Shown here in pieces: positions 1-29,217 of a stretch of DNA of 64,000 bases. Position 1 is the first letter of the stretch; the number at the start of each line of letters is the position of its first letter. A program made the translations under genes and the position numbers. This stretch comes from Cristatella mucedo (lineage: Eukaryota > Bryozoa > Phylactolaemata > Cristatellidae), in the NCBI GenBank assembly GCA_009760855.2, contig WPIO01000040.1, positions 485,001 through 549,000 on the forward strand, in the 5' to 3' direction. A model generated the notes under the pieces. The model was given only the letters and a program-made list of their open reading frames with translations, did no database searches and had not been told where the DNA came from.

Positions 1-36
1 CTTTTCTAAACTGGCGGTAGGTTTAGTCCGGTGCTC

Positions 37-351
37 ATGGCCGCCAGCCGCTACAGGCAGTTTCTGAAGTTGTGTAAGGAATGGCCGGCTGATCCAACGA
101 AAGAGGGACGAGATTTCGCTGCGTTCCTCAAAGGCAAAGTCATGGAGGCTTTTCCTGCTGGGGAAGCGACGACAGTGGACGAGAGACGGTGCGAGGCCTC
201 CTACCGCAGCCTGCAGAGGTTGCAGGCCAGCCACTACAAGACCAAGTATCCGTGCGCATTCCACAGAGGCGCCACGGGCCTCAGCGCCGACGAGTGCCGC
301 ACGGTTCTGTCAGCGGAAGGCGTGAAGGCATCCGGTCTGAGCGCAAAGTAG
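37..351 (+). CDS. UQCC2: UQCC2, mitochondrial complex III assembly factor 2
   Basis: The 104-residue product opens with MAASRYRQFLKLCKEWP, nearly the same as the start of vertebrate UQCC2 (MNF1/Cbp6-like). Further matches are an EGRD-type motif near residue 28, an AF-x-GEAT block near 45-50, a YRSLxRLxxxHYKxKYP block near 60-75 and a GLSxxE motif near 85. UQCC2 is a small mitochondrial protein that works with UQCC1 to stabilise newly made cytochrome b during complex III assembly. The ATG at 37 is chosen because it starts the conserved MAASRY. An in-frame GTG lies just upstream. The stop is TAG at 349-351. The protein is about 20 residues shorter than the vertebrate form at the C terminus. The coding region has no intron. 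A TAG ending at position 20 could be a splice or trans-splice acceptor, but the window starts too close to tell. Confidence 0.9.
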   Translation: MAASRYRQFLKLCKEWPADPTKEGRDFAAFLKGKVMEAFPAGEATTVDERRCEASYRSLQRLQASHYKTKYPCAFHRGATGLSADECRTVLSAEGVKASGLSAK

Positions 352-2299
352 GCCGCAGCGAATGCCTGACTGCGTCCTTCCGTCCGTCGGCCCACCAAGG
401 CCCCGTCGAGCCAGTGCCCGGGTTCGGTACGCTGCGTGCGAGCCATCTCGCCCGTCGGCTTCGCGGGCCGTGTGTGACGTTTGGTCGCTTCTCGGACGTA
501 CCGGAGTCGCGAACCAATGCCTTCCGACGTCATCCAAGAAGGACGTTCTTTTCCAGTTCGTTGAAGCCCCCCTGCCCTTGCTAGCGATCAGCATCTCATG
601 TGTGTTTGCTCTTGATTTACTGGCTGCACGACGACTTGTACATTACCCTTTTATCGTAAGGAAACTTGGTCTTGTCACGGGAAGAGTTTCTCTTGCATGT
701 AGTAATAGTCTTAGCTTAAAATGTGGGTGGCACGTGTTTCGACTTCCACTGGCTTGCGAGTATCGACAGTCGAAATATGTAAAGAAAGCCGGCTCGGCGC
801 CTGGAAGCGGCCCCCGATTTATCTTACGGCTTTGGCACCCCCTCTGTCTCGCTAGGCAGCCGTGACGCAGCATGCAGCTGTCTGTTCTGTCTGGCAGCTG
901 CCGGCGGTCCACTCTGCCGAAATGGGCCCGACATTCGTCGTTAAGGAAATCTGGGCACTCGGCCAGGCAGGCCTGGGCTCGAGCAGCTTGACCGTGAGCC
1001 ATTCCGCCTGTGCGGCCGCAGACCTTGGTACAGGTCAGCAGAACTGCTGGACCGGGCTAGCACATCTGCCTGCGACAGACTGCACTGCAGGCAGACGGCC
1101 GGGGAATCTTGGGAGGACGGCCGGGGAATCTAGTTAGGCTGAGGTCAGACGGCCAGGGCAAGGTCATTCGGCCGAGGGCTCACCAAGGCAAAAGCTAAAT
1201 CGCCTGCTTTGAGAGTACGAGCAATATGTAGCTTCTACTAGCAGCATTTGATTGTCAGCTGACAGAATGCACTGCAGGCAAAGGCCTGTGGTGATGAAGC
1301 GTTTTTGCAGCATTTCAGAATGATTTTGCAATGTTATAGCTATGCATTATGATGTGTAATGCATTGCATGAGTTGTGGCACCGTTAGATCGCGGTCTGTA
1401 GATGCTGCATTAAACTTGGTGCAGTCTCACGTCTGAGCTTTCTTTGGTGAGATTAGTGCATTAGCATTTGGTGCATTAGCAACTCTATGGTGGCCAGTGC
1501 CTCAATCGTTTTCCGACTGCCGTGTAGCATTATGTACCTCGGTCCCTCTTGCAAAAGTGCAGGCTGGAATGCACACAGGTAGAGGTAGGGAAGAAGAGAT
1601 AGAGGGATACAGAGGGTAGAGACAGACAGATGGAGAGAAACATACACAGAAAGTTGGCAAAGAGAGGTCACGCCCCTACACATGATGAGCACCAGGGGAA
1701 CCCGAAACAGAATGAGAGAAGTTAGTCACCAAGCTAGATGCAAACGAGACGGTACAACAGTTCTACTAAATCGTACAATCCAAAATAAGAATTTTATTAA
1801 TGACGAGTCACTAGATGCTGCTGCCATCACTCTAGGCGAAGTAGCATCAGCTCACAAAGAACATCAAATGTAGCAGGGAGTTGGGGGGCACTTGCATCGT
1901 ACAGAACATTGCACGACTGGTACGTAGCTGATCGGAATTAGGAATTGCATCCGCATGAGTGAAGCTTGACACAATCGTTTCTTGGTGCTTTGGGAGCTGT
2001 GAAAGCACCAAGCTACTCCGCTACTCGCCCGCTGCCGATGAGTTACTCTTGCAGCCGAAGAACTAAAAAGCAGCAGCAATAATTCATCGATTACCCTAGA
2101 TGACTGCTTGCACAACATCGAAACGCCGGCTCACAGGTGTGAGCATTTGCACAGGCACATACGGTGAAAGCAAAGAGCTAGGTCCCAGCCATTGCACAGG
2201 AAGTCGTCAGCAGGTAAGCAAGGCCTGGCTGCGAGCAGAAAGAACAGTAACAGGCTAAGCCTCACAACGAGACAGGCTCAGCCTCACAACGAGACCCTG
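352..2299. other. Non-coding stretch after UQCC2
   Basis: I see no supportable gene here. The first part is probably UQCC2 3' untranslated sequence. The nearest poly(A)-signal-like motif is ATTAAA at about 1409, about 1 kb after the stop. The CGGCCGGGGAATCT motif is repeated in tandem near 1095-1135. The open frames present are short and lack family resemblance. Confidence 0.5.
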
Positions 2300-3244
2300 G
2301 CTGAATTGGAGGATGCTGCTGCAGACAGCAAGCACCAAATGGTTAGTGGTAGCATGCACAATGGCAACAAGCAGGACATGGTTAGAGGTGACATGCACAG
2401 TGTCAGCACATAAACTATGGTTCAGAGGTAGCAAGCACAGTTTCAGCGCACCAAGGTCAAATCACGAGGACCCACTAAATGTTGTGATAGACAGGTGCAT
2501 TAATTTTTTTTTAAATCTCGTCAAATCAGTGGCTGTCTGTGAGGGAACATGACTTTGCAGCCTGCGAGCACGGGGCTGAGACCCTACGAAGGCTCTCAGG
2601 CTGCCAAAGCTCAGCCCTAAGCTCACGAGTGGTGGAAGAGCAGACGATGACTCGGCAGTCCTGCCAAATCCATGCGTTGGCTGCATCTGTGTGGACATCC
2701 ATGTATCACAAACTGCCAGGCCGGTTCGGAACGAACAATGGCCCGACAGTGTGATAAATAATGCATGCATGGGATATACGAGCTGCCGAAGGAGTACAAG
2801 AGGGAGAGGGCTCGATCCCTCGATGTGGGCGTCTCGAGTGCGTAGGCTTGGCCGGCGTAGTTTGGAATGAAGGTTTTGGTGTTGGAACCAGCAGCAAACT
2901 TGCTGCTCGCTCGAGTTACCCAGCCCGACGACAGGTAGTGCAGAGGGCTGTCACACTGTCGTGACGTCAATCGGGAGTGAGTTCCAGGCTTTGGGAGCAT
3001 GCTAACTGAACACCCGGTCTCCAAAGAATTTGAGGTTCATACGAGATACAGCTTGACGATTTCAATCAGCAGAGCAAGTGGTAGAATGCCTAGCCTGGTG
3101 GGGGAGTAGTTCTGACTGGTAAGCTGAACATGGATAATGCGAAGGGACCTAAAAGTGAGTGACAGAACCTGGCAGTCGATGCGCTGCTGCTGCTGCTGCT
3201 AGGATTGGACGCCAGTCCGGGTCGGCAAGACTCGGTGTGACTTG

Positions 3245-22803
<19,559 letters not shown>

Positions 22804-25010
22804 TTCAATCTCGTAGGCTCATCGAGGACTGCGAGGACGACTCGCCACACAATACCAGCCTGAGACCCGGCGAGCTAGTAGCCGGAAGCAGGCTTTTTCG
22901 GGTTCCCGCCCTGCCGCCGTGCGGCCTGGCTGTTTATCGTAACGTTAGGACTAACATCCGACGGAAAAGTAATAAAATTGGAGCAGGTGTTGATGATTAA
23001 ATACCTCAGATTCGTTGGATTTTTCCTACCTAAGCTCTTTCGATTGATGAATAAAGCGGTCGCAGCACGAGTACCGATTTACGACGGTCGTTAGTGTCAA
23101 GGTCGTTCTCGCCGGCGACTCGTTCATGTCGGTCGTCGCAGTGACCGCCATCTGAGGTATTAGAGCCTGAACGATTGCTGCGGGTGTCCTTAGCTAGCGG
23201 CTGAGCGTGAACGGTACTACAAACTAAGCAGGCCTCACCTTATGAGCCGCGCGGTGTGCTGCGGAGTCGCTTCAATCTCGCACCGTTTGCCTGGGCGAGT
23301 AGGCGGCTTCATGACCTGCTTGCCGTTGTTGCTGTCCGCCTTGCGATTCCTGCCGAGTCATACGGTGCGCTTTGCTGCCGCCGCAGATGCTGCGTGCTAA
23401 TTAGACGCCTCGCTGACGCCACGAAGTATTCGTCGACGGCGGCGGGTCGCCGAGGCCCGCCCGTCCATCGAATCGCTGGCTTGCTACGCTCACAATTCAT
23501 TCCCCGATCCTTAAAAAAAGTCATCTCGGGATTACTACTTCTAATTCGAAATTCTGGCAGAGCAAGCAGCTACTTCAGCTTTCACTCACTCGATACTGCG
23601 GTCAGTGCATTCATTACTCCAGTCAATTTAGAACACGAGCTGTGAATATACATTGTTGATCAAGACGAATGCTAAGGGTCCTCAGCAATCGTCCTAAACG
23701 TCCGACACCAAATATTGCGAACGGGCTGTAGTGGGTTCTGCACTTGTTTCCTTGGTCTTTAGTGATCGCTGGCTACTTGATTATGCAGGTAGCAAGCAAT
23801 TGGGTTGCCAGTGGTTGCTACGAGTCTGCTGACTCAACACTCGTAACCGTGCTGCTAGTCCTTGCCATCGCAAGATAAATACCAGTGCAGCCCGTGCCTC
23901 TTATCGTGGCTAGCTTGTTGTAGGTGCAGCACCAATTCTCACACATCTGCCGACGTAAGGAAACCTTAATTAGCAAGTCCGTGTGCCTAGCATAAAGCGG
24001 TCTATTCGTCAACCACGGAGGTTTACAGGTGCCAATAGCATAGCTTACATCCACTCTTGGACGAAGCCCAGAGTACTGCTGAACTGCCTTGCACAAAGTC
24101 TGTGATCAACTTAACTACCGATTACACGACTTAGCCTTGAATGCTCCCTAACCGTAGATCGCGACTAACCAGTGCCGAGCCATTATTGTTTAGGAATCGC
24201 GAATATTATCTCGGCATTCAAGATCTAGTCTATGTAGTATTTGTATTTGTAGTATGTAGTATTAAATGTTTCACTGTGATTATTGACATCTCCGAGACCA
24301 CGAAGCAGTAGCTGCACTTCGATGACTGCAGGAATCAGTTGAATGTTCTTAATTGTGCTGTGATAGCTTTTGTAGACTAGGAATGTACCCGCTATAAAGA
24401 GAAGGTGCTGCAATTCTTTCCGTGCGGCACGCGATGCGATGCGATGTGATGTGATGTGATGGCAATGCGATCAGCATAGACCGTGTGTGCCAATGTATGC
24501 ATGCAGATCGTGCGGATGGAAATGCCTCTGCCTTCTTAAACCGAACGCAAGTGGATTGTCGATCTGCTCAACAAGCGCCTCTCTTTCATGGGCGATTTTC
24601 TGCCTGCCGCTGCATGCCACTTCGATTTGATCTTGGGCTTGATGATTTCTGTACTGTTGAAATCGTCTAGTTGAATATGTTGTCCAGGTTTCTTGAAACG
24701 TGAAGTGCTTTATCAAAAAAAAGCAGATGTGATCTCTTAGAAAAAAAGGCTCGATACTCGCATTTGGTCTGCCTATGAATTCGTGCTTCTGGGCCTTTGA
24801 ACTAAAACGGTCGTGTCAGAAAGGTGGGAGTGGCTCCAACGGAACCAACCGTGTGACTAGTGATAACCGTGATAGCACCCCGGGCAATTATTAGTTTCCC
24901 TTTTTATTATTCTTGGTGGCTTGGCTTCAAGAGAATCGCTGGATGATAACCTTGTTGGTTCACTTCTATGCAGCTGGCAGTCAGTTGTGCCTTTGTGCCT
25001 TTTTGATCCC
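22804..25010. other. Intergenic region upstream of DDX11 and TIMM10B
   Basis: DDX11 runs leftward and TIMM10B rightward, so this spacer should hold both promoters. The 600 bp next to the DDX11 start is GC- and CpG-rich, as a housekeeping promoter might be. I see no supportable gene. A GCGAT/GTGAT short tandem run lies at about 24428-24460. Open frames present are short and show no family resemblance. Confidence 0.5.
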
Positions 25011-25126
25011 TCCCAGCCCTCCTCCCCAGCTCGATAGACTCCCAGCCCTCCTCCCCAGCTCGATAGACTCCCAGCCCTCCTCCCCAGCTCGATAGACTCC
25101 CAGCCCTCCTCCCCAGCTCGATAGAC
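25011..25126. repeat. 29-bp minisatellite, four copies
   Basis: Four perfect tandem copies of a 29-bp unit that begins TCCCAGCCCTCCTCCCCAGC and ends TCGATAGAC. The array stops within a few bases of the start of recognisable LINE-A sequence. Confidence 0.95.
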
Positions 25127-25129
25127 TCT

Positions 25130-25915
25130 TCCTCGGTGCATGTATTGCTGACATCCTGACATGGATGGCAGCAAAATGTCTCAAATTAAATGACGATAAA
25201 ACCAACTCACTAGTTATGGGCAAACCAAGTGTGAGGAAAGCTTAATACTGAAAATCGGCCCTGCCAGCTTATCTCCTGTTTAATTTGCACGAAGTCTCGG
25301 TGTCCTGTTCCCAAGTGACCTTGCACTAGGCGACCACATCAGCTCCACTGTCAAGTGTGCCTACTATCAGCTACGTAGCATTGCTAAAGTTTGGGCTTGC
25401 TTAGGCAGGGATACTACATCCGAGTTTGTTCAAGTATTTGGTAATAGGTCCCTTCATTCGTTGGCTCTAGCCTACCTATCAGAACTACTCGCGCACCAGG
25501 CTAGGCATATATCACCAGCTTTTCTTAATCAAATCGTTTATCTACACCTCGAATGAACCCAAATCTTGTGGAGACCGTGCCATTAGTTCGTATGCTCCCA
25601 AAACCTGGACCTCACTCCAGACTGACGTCACGACACCCTCTGACTTGATATTTAAAAAGAAGCTACAAACACGTTATTTATCACAGCATTCAGGATGTCC
25701 ATTTGATTTGTCCTTTGTGTGCTTATGTGTGCTGACACTTGAGCATGCTGCCAAAAATCATATTTGCATGCTGACCCTGTGCATGTCGCTTATAACCATG
25801 TTATGCTTGTTGTCATTGAGTATGCTTACTTTACAGTATATGTGCAATACCTAGAAAGAGATTCGAGTTCTCTGAGGGGCTATATGAATGTTTTATTATA
25901 ATTATTATTATTTCA
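25130..25915 (+). mobile_element. LINE-A copy, degraded
   Basis: The sense strand encodes remnants of the reverse transcriptase C-terminal half (DILTWMAAKCLKLNDDKTNS, LVMGKPS, then ISSTVKCAYYQLRSIAK). It ends with CCTAGAAAGAGATTCGAGTT, CTCTGAGGGG and an AT-rich (TTA)n tail. Frameshifts, an internal deletion and stops make it inactive. Confidence 0.8.
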
Positions 25916-25984
25916 AGGCTGCTTGGTAACCTGCTTTGCCTCATTTCGTTTTGATAATTGAAGGACTACTTGTTTGCTTGCAAG

Positions 25985-26013
25985 CGTGCTTTACTTTTTT
26001 GCTTCCTTTTCAG
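25985..26013 (+). promoter_or_regulatory. Strong splice (or trans-splice) acceptor before TIMM10B
   Basis: A pyrimidine tract (TGCTTTACTTTTTTGCTTCC) ends in TTTTCAG at 26013, 51 nt before the TIMM10B ATG. An in-frame stop at 26023-26025 means that what follows is 5' untranslated sequence. I cannot see the partner donor. It could be a normal 5'-UTR intron or a spliced-leader acceptor. Confidence 0.5.
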
Positions 26014-26064
26014 GCTATGGATTAGCTGCTGCTCGACCAGAGGCAAAAGGTGGCTCGTGAGTCG

Positions 26065-26343
26065 ATGGCAGCTATGGACCAAAGCGCTCAGCTGAAAGAC
26101 TTTCTGCTGCAGTACAACAAAGTAACCGAGGTCTGTTTCTCCAGATGTATATATGATCTCAGTCGAAGAACACTGGTCTCAGAAGAGGAGTCATGCATCA
26201 ATTCGTGCTTCTTCAAGTTCTTGGGTTCAAATAACAGGATGATGATGACTTTTGCAGAAATACAGACCAAGAAGCAACAGAAACAGCTGGCTGAAGCTGC
26301 AGCTGCTGCGACTGCAGGCACAGCAGGAGCAGCTGCTCTGTGA
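26065..26343 (+). CDS. TIMM10B: TIMM10B, small Tim chaperone of the mitochondrial intermembrane space
   Basis: A single open exon of 92 codons. The core reads LKDFLLQYNKVTEVCFSRC, then EEESCINSC, then SNNRMMMTF. The twin CX3C motifs (CFSRC and CINSC) form the two disulfides of small Tim proteins. FLLxYNxxTExCFxRC, the EEExC spacing and SNxR match TIMM10B (Tim9b/FXC1) better than TIMM9 or TIMM10. TIMM10B associates with the TIM22 carrier translocase on the outer face of the inner membrane. The C terminus is a Gln/Ala-rich tail. The start is the first ATG after the in-frame stop at 26023-26025. A second ATG at 26074 is also possible. TIMM9 is the main alternative identity. Confidence 0.85.
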   Translation: MAAMDQSAQLKDFLLQYNKVTEVCFSRCIYDLSRRTLVSEEESCINSCFFKFLGSNNRMMMTFAEIQTKKQQKQLAEAAAAATAGTAGAAAL

Positions 26344-26527
26344 CACTGTTCTGCTGTTCCTGCACTGCTGGTTGCCCTCGTCTTGCGGTTACTCACCCAT
26401 AACCGGTTGATTGATGCACACAGTGTATAAATATATCAGGTCCCAACTCGGTGTTTGCTTGCCTGTAAGCAGGCATGTAAGCATCGCTGTCAGGGCCTTG
26501 ATCTGTTGAGTGCCTTGATGTCAGGGC

Positions 26528-26896
26528 ATGTAAGAAACTTTGGAGACCGTGCATTTAGTTCGTGTGCTCCCACAGCCTGGAACTCCCTCCCGACCTGCGT
26601 CAGAACATCCCCCGACCTGACCACATTTAAAAGGAACCTAAAAACACACCTATTTAGGACAGCATTTAGCGGGTCCCTGTGATTCGTCCTTGATGTGCTT
26701 ATGCGTGCTGACACTGTGCATGCTGCCACTAACCACATTCGCATGCTGACCCTGAGCATGTCACCCCTAACCATGTTATTCATTTTTTTTCAAGCATGAT
26801 TTTACTTACCATTCAATTGCATTGCACTTTGCAGCAAATGTAAAGCGCCTAGAGAGAGATTAAGTTCTCTGAGGGCGCTTTATCAAGTGAATTATC

Positions 26897-26931
<35 letters not shown>

Positions 26932-26935
26932 GAAT
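26528..26935 (+). mobile_element. LINE-A 3' end
   Basis: It encodes the extreme C terminus of the LINE-A protein (WNSLPTCVRTSPDLTTFKRN, then LKTHLFRTAFSG, stop) and a full 3' UTR. It ends with AAAGCGCCTAGAGAGAGATT, AAGTTCTCTGAGGGCGCTTT and a (TTA)n run at about 26890-26930. This is the cleanest view of the LINE-A tail in the window. It lies just downstream of TIMM10B, same strand. Confidence 0.85.
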
Positions 26936-27199
26936 CATTGTCAGGGCAGTTGTGTGATCCAAGAGAAACTTGTTTGTCCGAAACTGAAAGCTTTAGCACT
27001 AGCACGGCTCATTCGATAGCAGGTGGGGGGACAGCCACAGTGTTGCGGTTTGCATCATGAATCTGGTTTGCAACATGGATTGCTGCTGGGGCACCATCGA
27101 CTACAGCTCTTATGCCTAACCTCTATGCACGGCCGCAAGTGGGAATCCGGGCGCTTGACGGCCGGCTGCTTCTCACTGCAAGCAGCTGCCATCTATCAG

Positions 27200-27512
27200 G
27201 AGGTAACGCCACGAGAAAGACAAGAGAGCTACTGTTCGTTCGAACCGTCAGAAGTGGAGACTAGAGATCCAGCAGAGCTGACTGCCTCAGAGCTCGAAAA
27301 GCTTGTGTGGCAAGGTGGATACTCACAAAAAATGAAGGATGCGGAAAAACCGTGGATGCTAGTGAGAATGCACCTTTCGTTTTAAAGTAGCTGTGTTTAT
27401 TCAGCGTATCAGCTCGAGTACACATGCGACGTTGGCCCTGCAAAACAAAATCCCTCATCTACAAGCAGATACTGCTCACAGCTTATTCCTGGAGCGATAC
27501 CAGAGGCATGAG
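27200..27512 (+). CDS. Two in-phase exons of an unrecognised gene
   Basis: Exon 27200-27361 (54 codons) reads EVTPRERQESYCSFEPSEVE and continues through LEKLVWQGGYSQKMKDAEKP to WML. Exon 27405-27512 (36 codons) reads RISSSTHATLALQNKIPHLQ and ends LFLERYQRHE. Both are phase 0 at each end. The acceptors are ATCTATCAG and TTTATTCAG, and the donors are GTGAGA and GTGAGT. The intron between them would be only 43 nt, and without splicing the first frame stops after eight more codons. The composition is that of a normal soluble charged protein. I do not recognise the family. It lies on the same strand as TIMM10B and CENPI and ends before CENPI begins. Start, end and further exons are not identified. 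Confidence 0.5.
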
Positions 27513-29217
27513 GTGAGTTTTGAAAGCACTGAACCAAAACGACACTCCATTGGCACAGCAGGGAGTTTTGGCTCTAAATCAGTTGCGGACCAATTATGAA
27601 AGAGATGGGTTCTGTATGCTGATGCCATACCTTTGGCTCGCCTGCGAATGCCAATTCTCAAGGCAAACACTGCTGCAGGTCAACCAGTCATAGTGTAGTA
27701 ACCGTGCTTTCCCTCTAAACGTACTAGGCAGCAAGCCTAGCCAGGCTCGGATTTTTGAAAGTCCACGAACTCGGTATTCCATTACGCTGAAAGCGCTAAT
27801 CGTCAACTGAAAAGCAGCTGAAGCGTGGGCTTGCTGCTGATCTCGTGCAAAACGATTTGAAAGCCGACGTCACTCCAAGCTACCACGACTATTGAGCCGA
27901 CTCGGGTCAAAGCAGGTCCTTTTTTTCTTGCATGGAGTTAAGCCATAGTTTTAATAGATTAAAAAACCTCAAATTGAATATTTTGGAATTCTACATCTGT
28001 CGGATGGCGTCCTAGCTGCTATTTAGCAGACGAAGGTCATCAAGGACATTCCCGGGCGCAGGTCGTGGGTTGACGTACACTTCATTAAGCCCTACCTGGA
28101 CCTGCTGAATCACGTATCCATTGGGCGAAAGCTTCAACTAATCGCCAAACACGGGAAAATAATGGAAACAGCTGAATCTATAAGATATTTATGATTACGC
28201 CGCCGGAATAACAGCACGACATACGAGAGCATGACTACTACTGCATGAAGTCATGGATGCAAGCAGCTTGGTACCGCGAGGTTTGCGCCGCTCAAACACG
28301 AACTCGGTAAGCTCAGATTACCGCGTTTACTGAGGTATGCACTTGTTCACCGGCACCTTGTGCCGACCTGACCAGGCTGTTTTAATTCCTGGAGAAGACA
28401 AGAGTTTGTGTATTATTTTTGAATGTAAGCACGTTCGGAAAACAGCCAATACATGCTACCGCTGCCATTTATCCGGATTTCATATGAGGAAAGAATACAC
28501 TACAATGACTAAAATTGATGCAAAACATCGAATGGAAAAGTAAAGTAATCCTTGCTGTGGCCCATGGAACCATTAAATGGAAAAAGTTGCAGTAACCAAT
28601 TAACCAATGTCCACATCATTTGGGGTGCACAGTGGCGCTCTTTTGTAGAAATGATTCAACTGATATAGCCCAAGCATTTTCATGTGGGGTTCACCTCTAT
28701 TTTGGCAGTCAAAGAAGCCGTTAAACTGCTGTCGGTAGTTGAGCACTACTTCGACGCATGATAGATGCAAATCAAAGAATTCTCGTCAATGCCGTTTTGC
28801 GTCCTTGTAAACTGCAGCAGGTTTTGATAGATTTTTATAGATTTTTTGATAGATTCTGCGAAACAGGTCGCTTGGCGTCTGTAAGCGAAAAGTGATCAGA
28901 AAGGCCAAGTACTTTTTTATATTGAGCTTTTTCAAATATCTAAGTGTCCTGGTGTCCTAGATCGGCTATAGAAAACAGCATTGGCCATCGAGCCAATAAC
29001 AAAGTGTTTCAACGTTTAAAAGGATGACGACAAAGTTAGCGGCGCCGTTACGTCGACTCACCTCTATCTAGAGGCTGAGTACTGCTAGTGCACTCTAGAG
29101 TCCTCGAAAGTGCTCCTGCGAGACTTTTTATACACGCTGCATGACTTTAGAGCAACTCCGCACATCTGACAGGCAAGCACGACACTGTGCCCGCTCGACG
29201 TGCTCTTTCTTTAACAG
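27513..29217. other. No recognised gene
   Basis: It may contain further exons of the unrecognised 27.2-kb gene, but I cannot identify any. A short degraded frame near 28030-28130 (containing WVDVHFIKPYLDL) vaguely recalls retroelement polyproteins but is too weak to annotate. Confidence 0.4.

Noticed and set aside
25011-25126. Four regularly spaced identical repeats as a possible CRISPR array
   Set aside because: The copies are directly tandem without spacers, and the genome is eukaryotic. It is a minisatellite.
28020-28195. Gypsy-type polyprotein fragment (WVDVHFIKPYLDL)
   Set aside because: Only a dozen residues recall the chromodomain-proximal part of integrases, with no upstream integrase or RT. 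Too weak.
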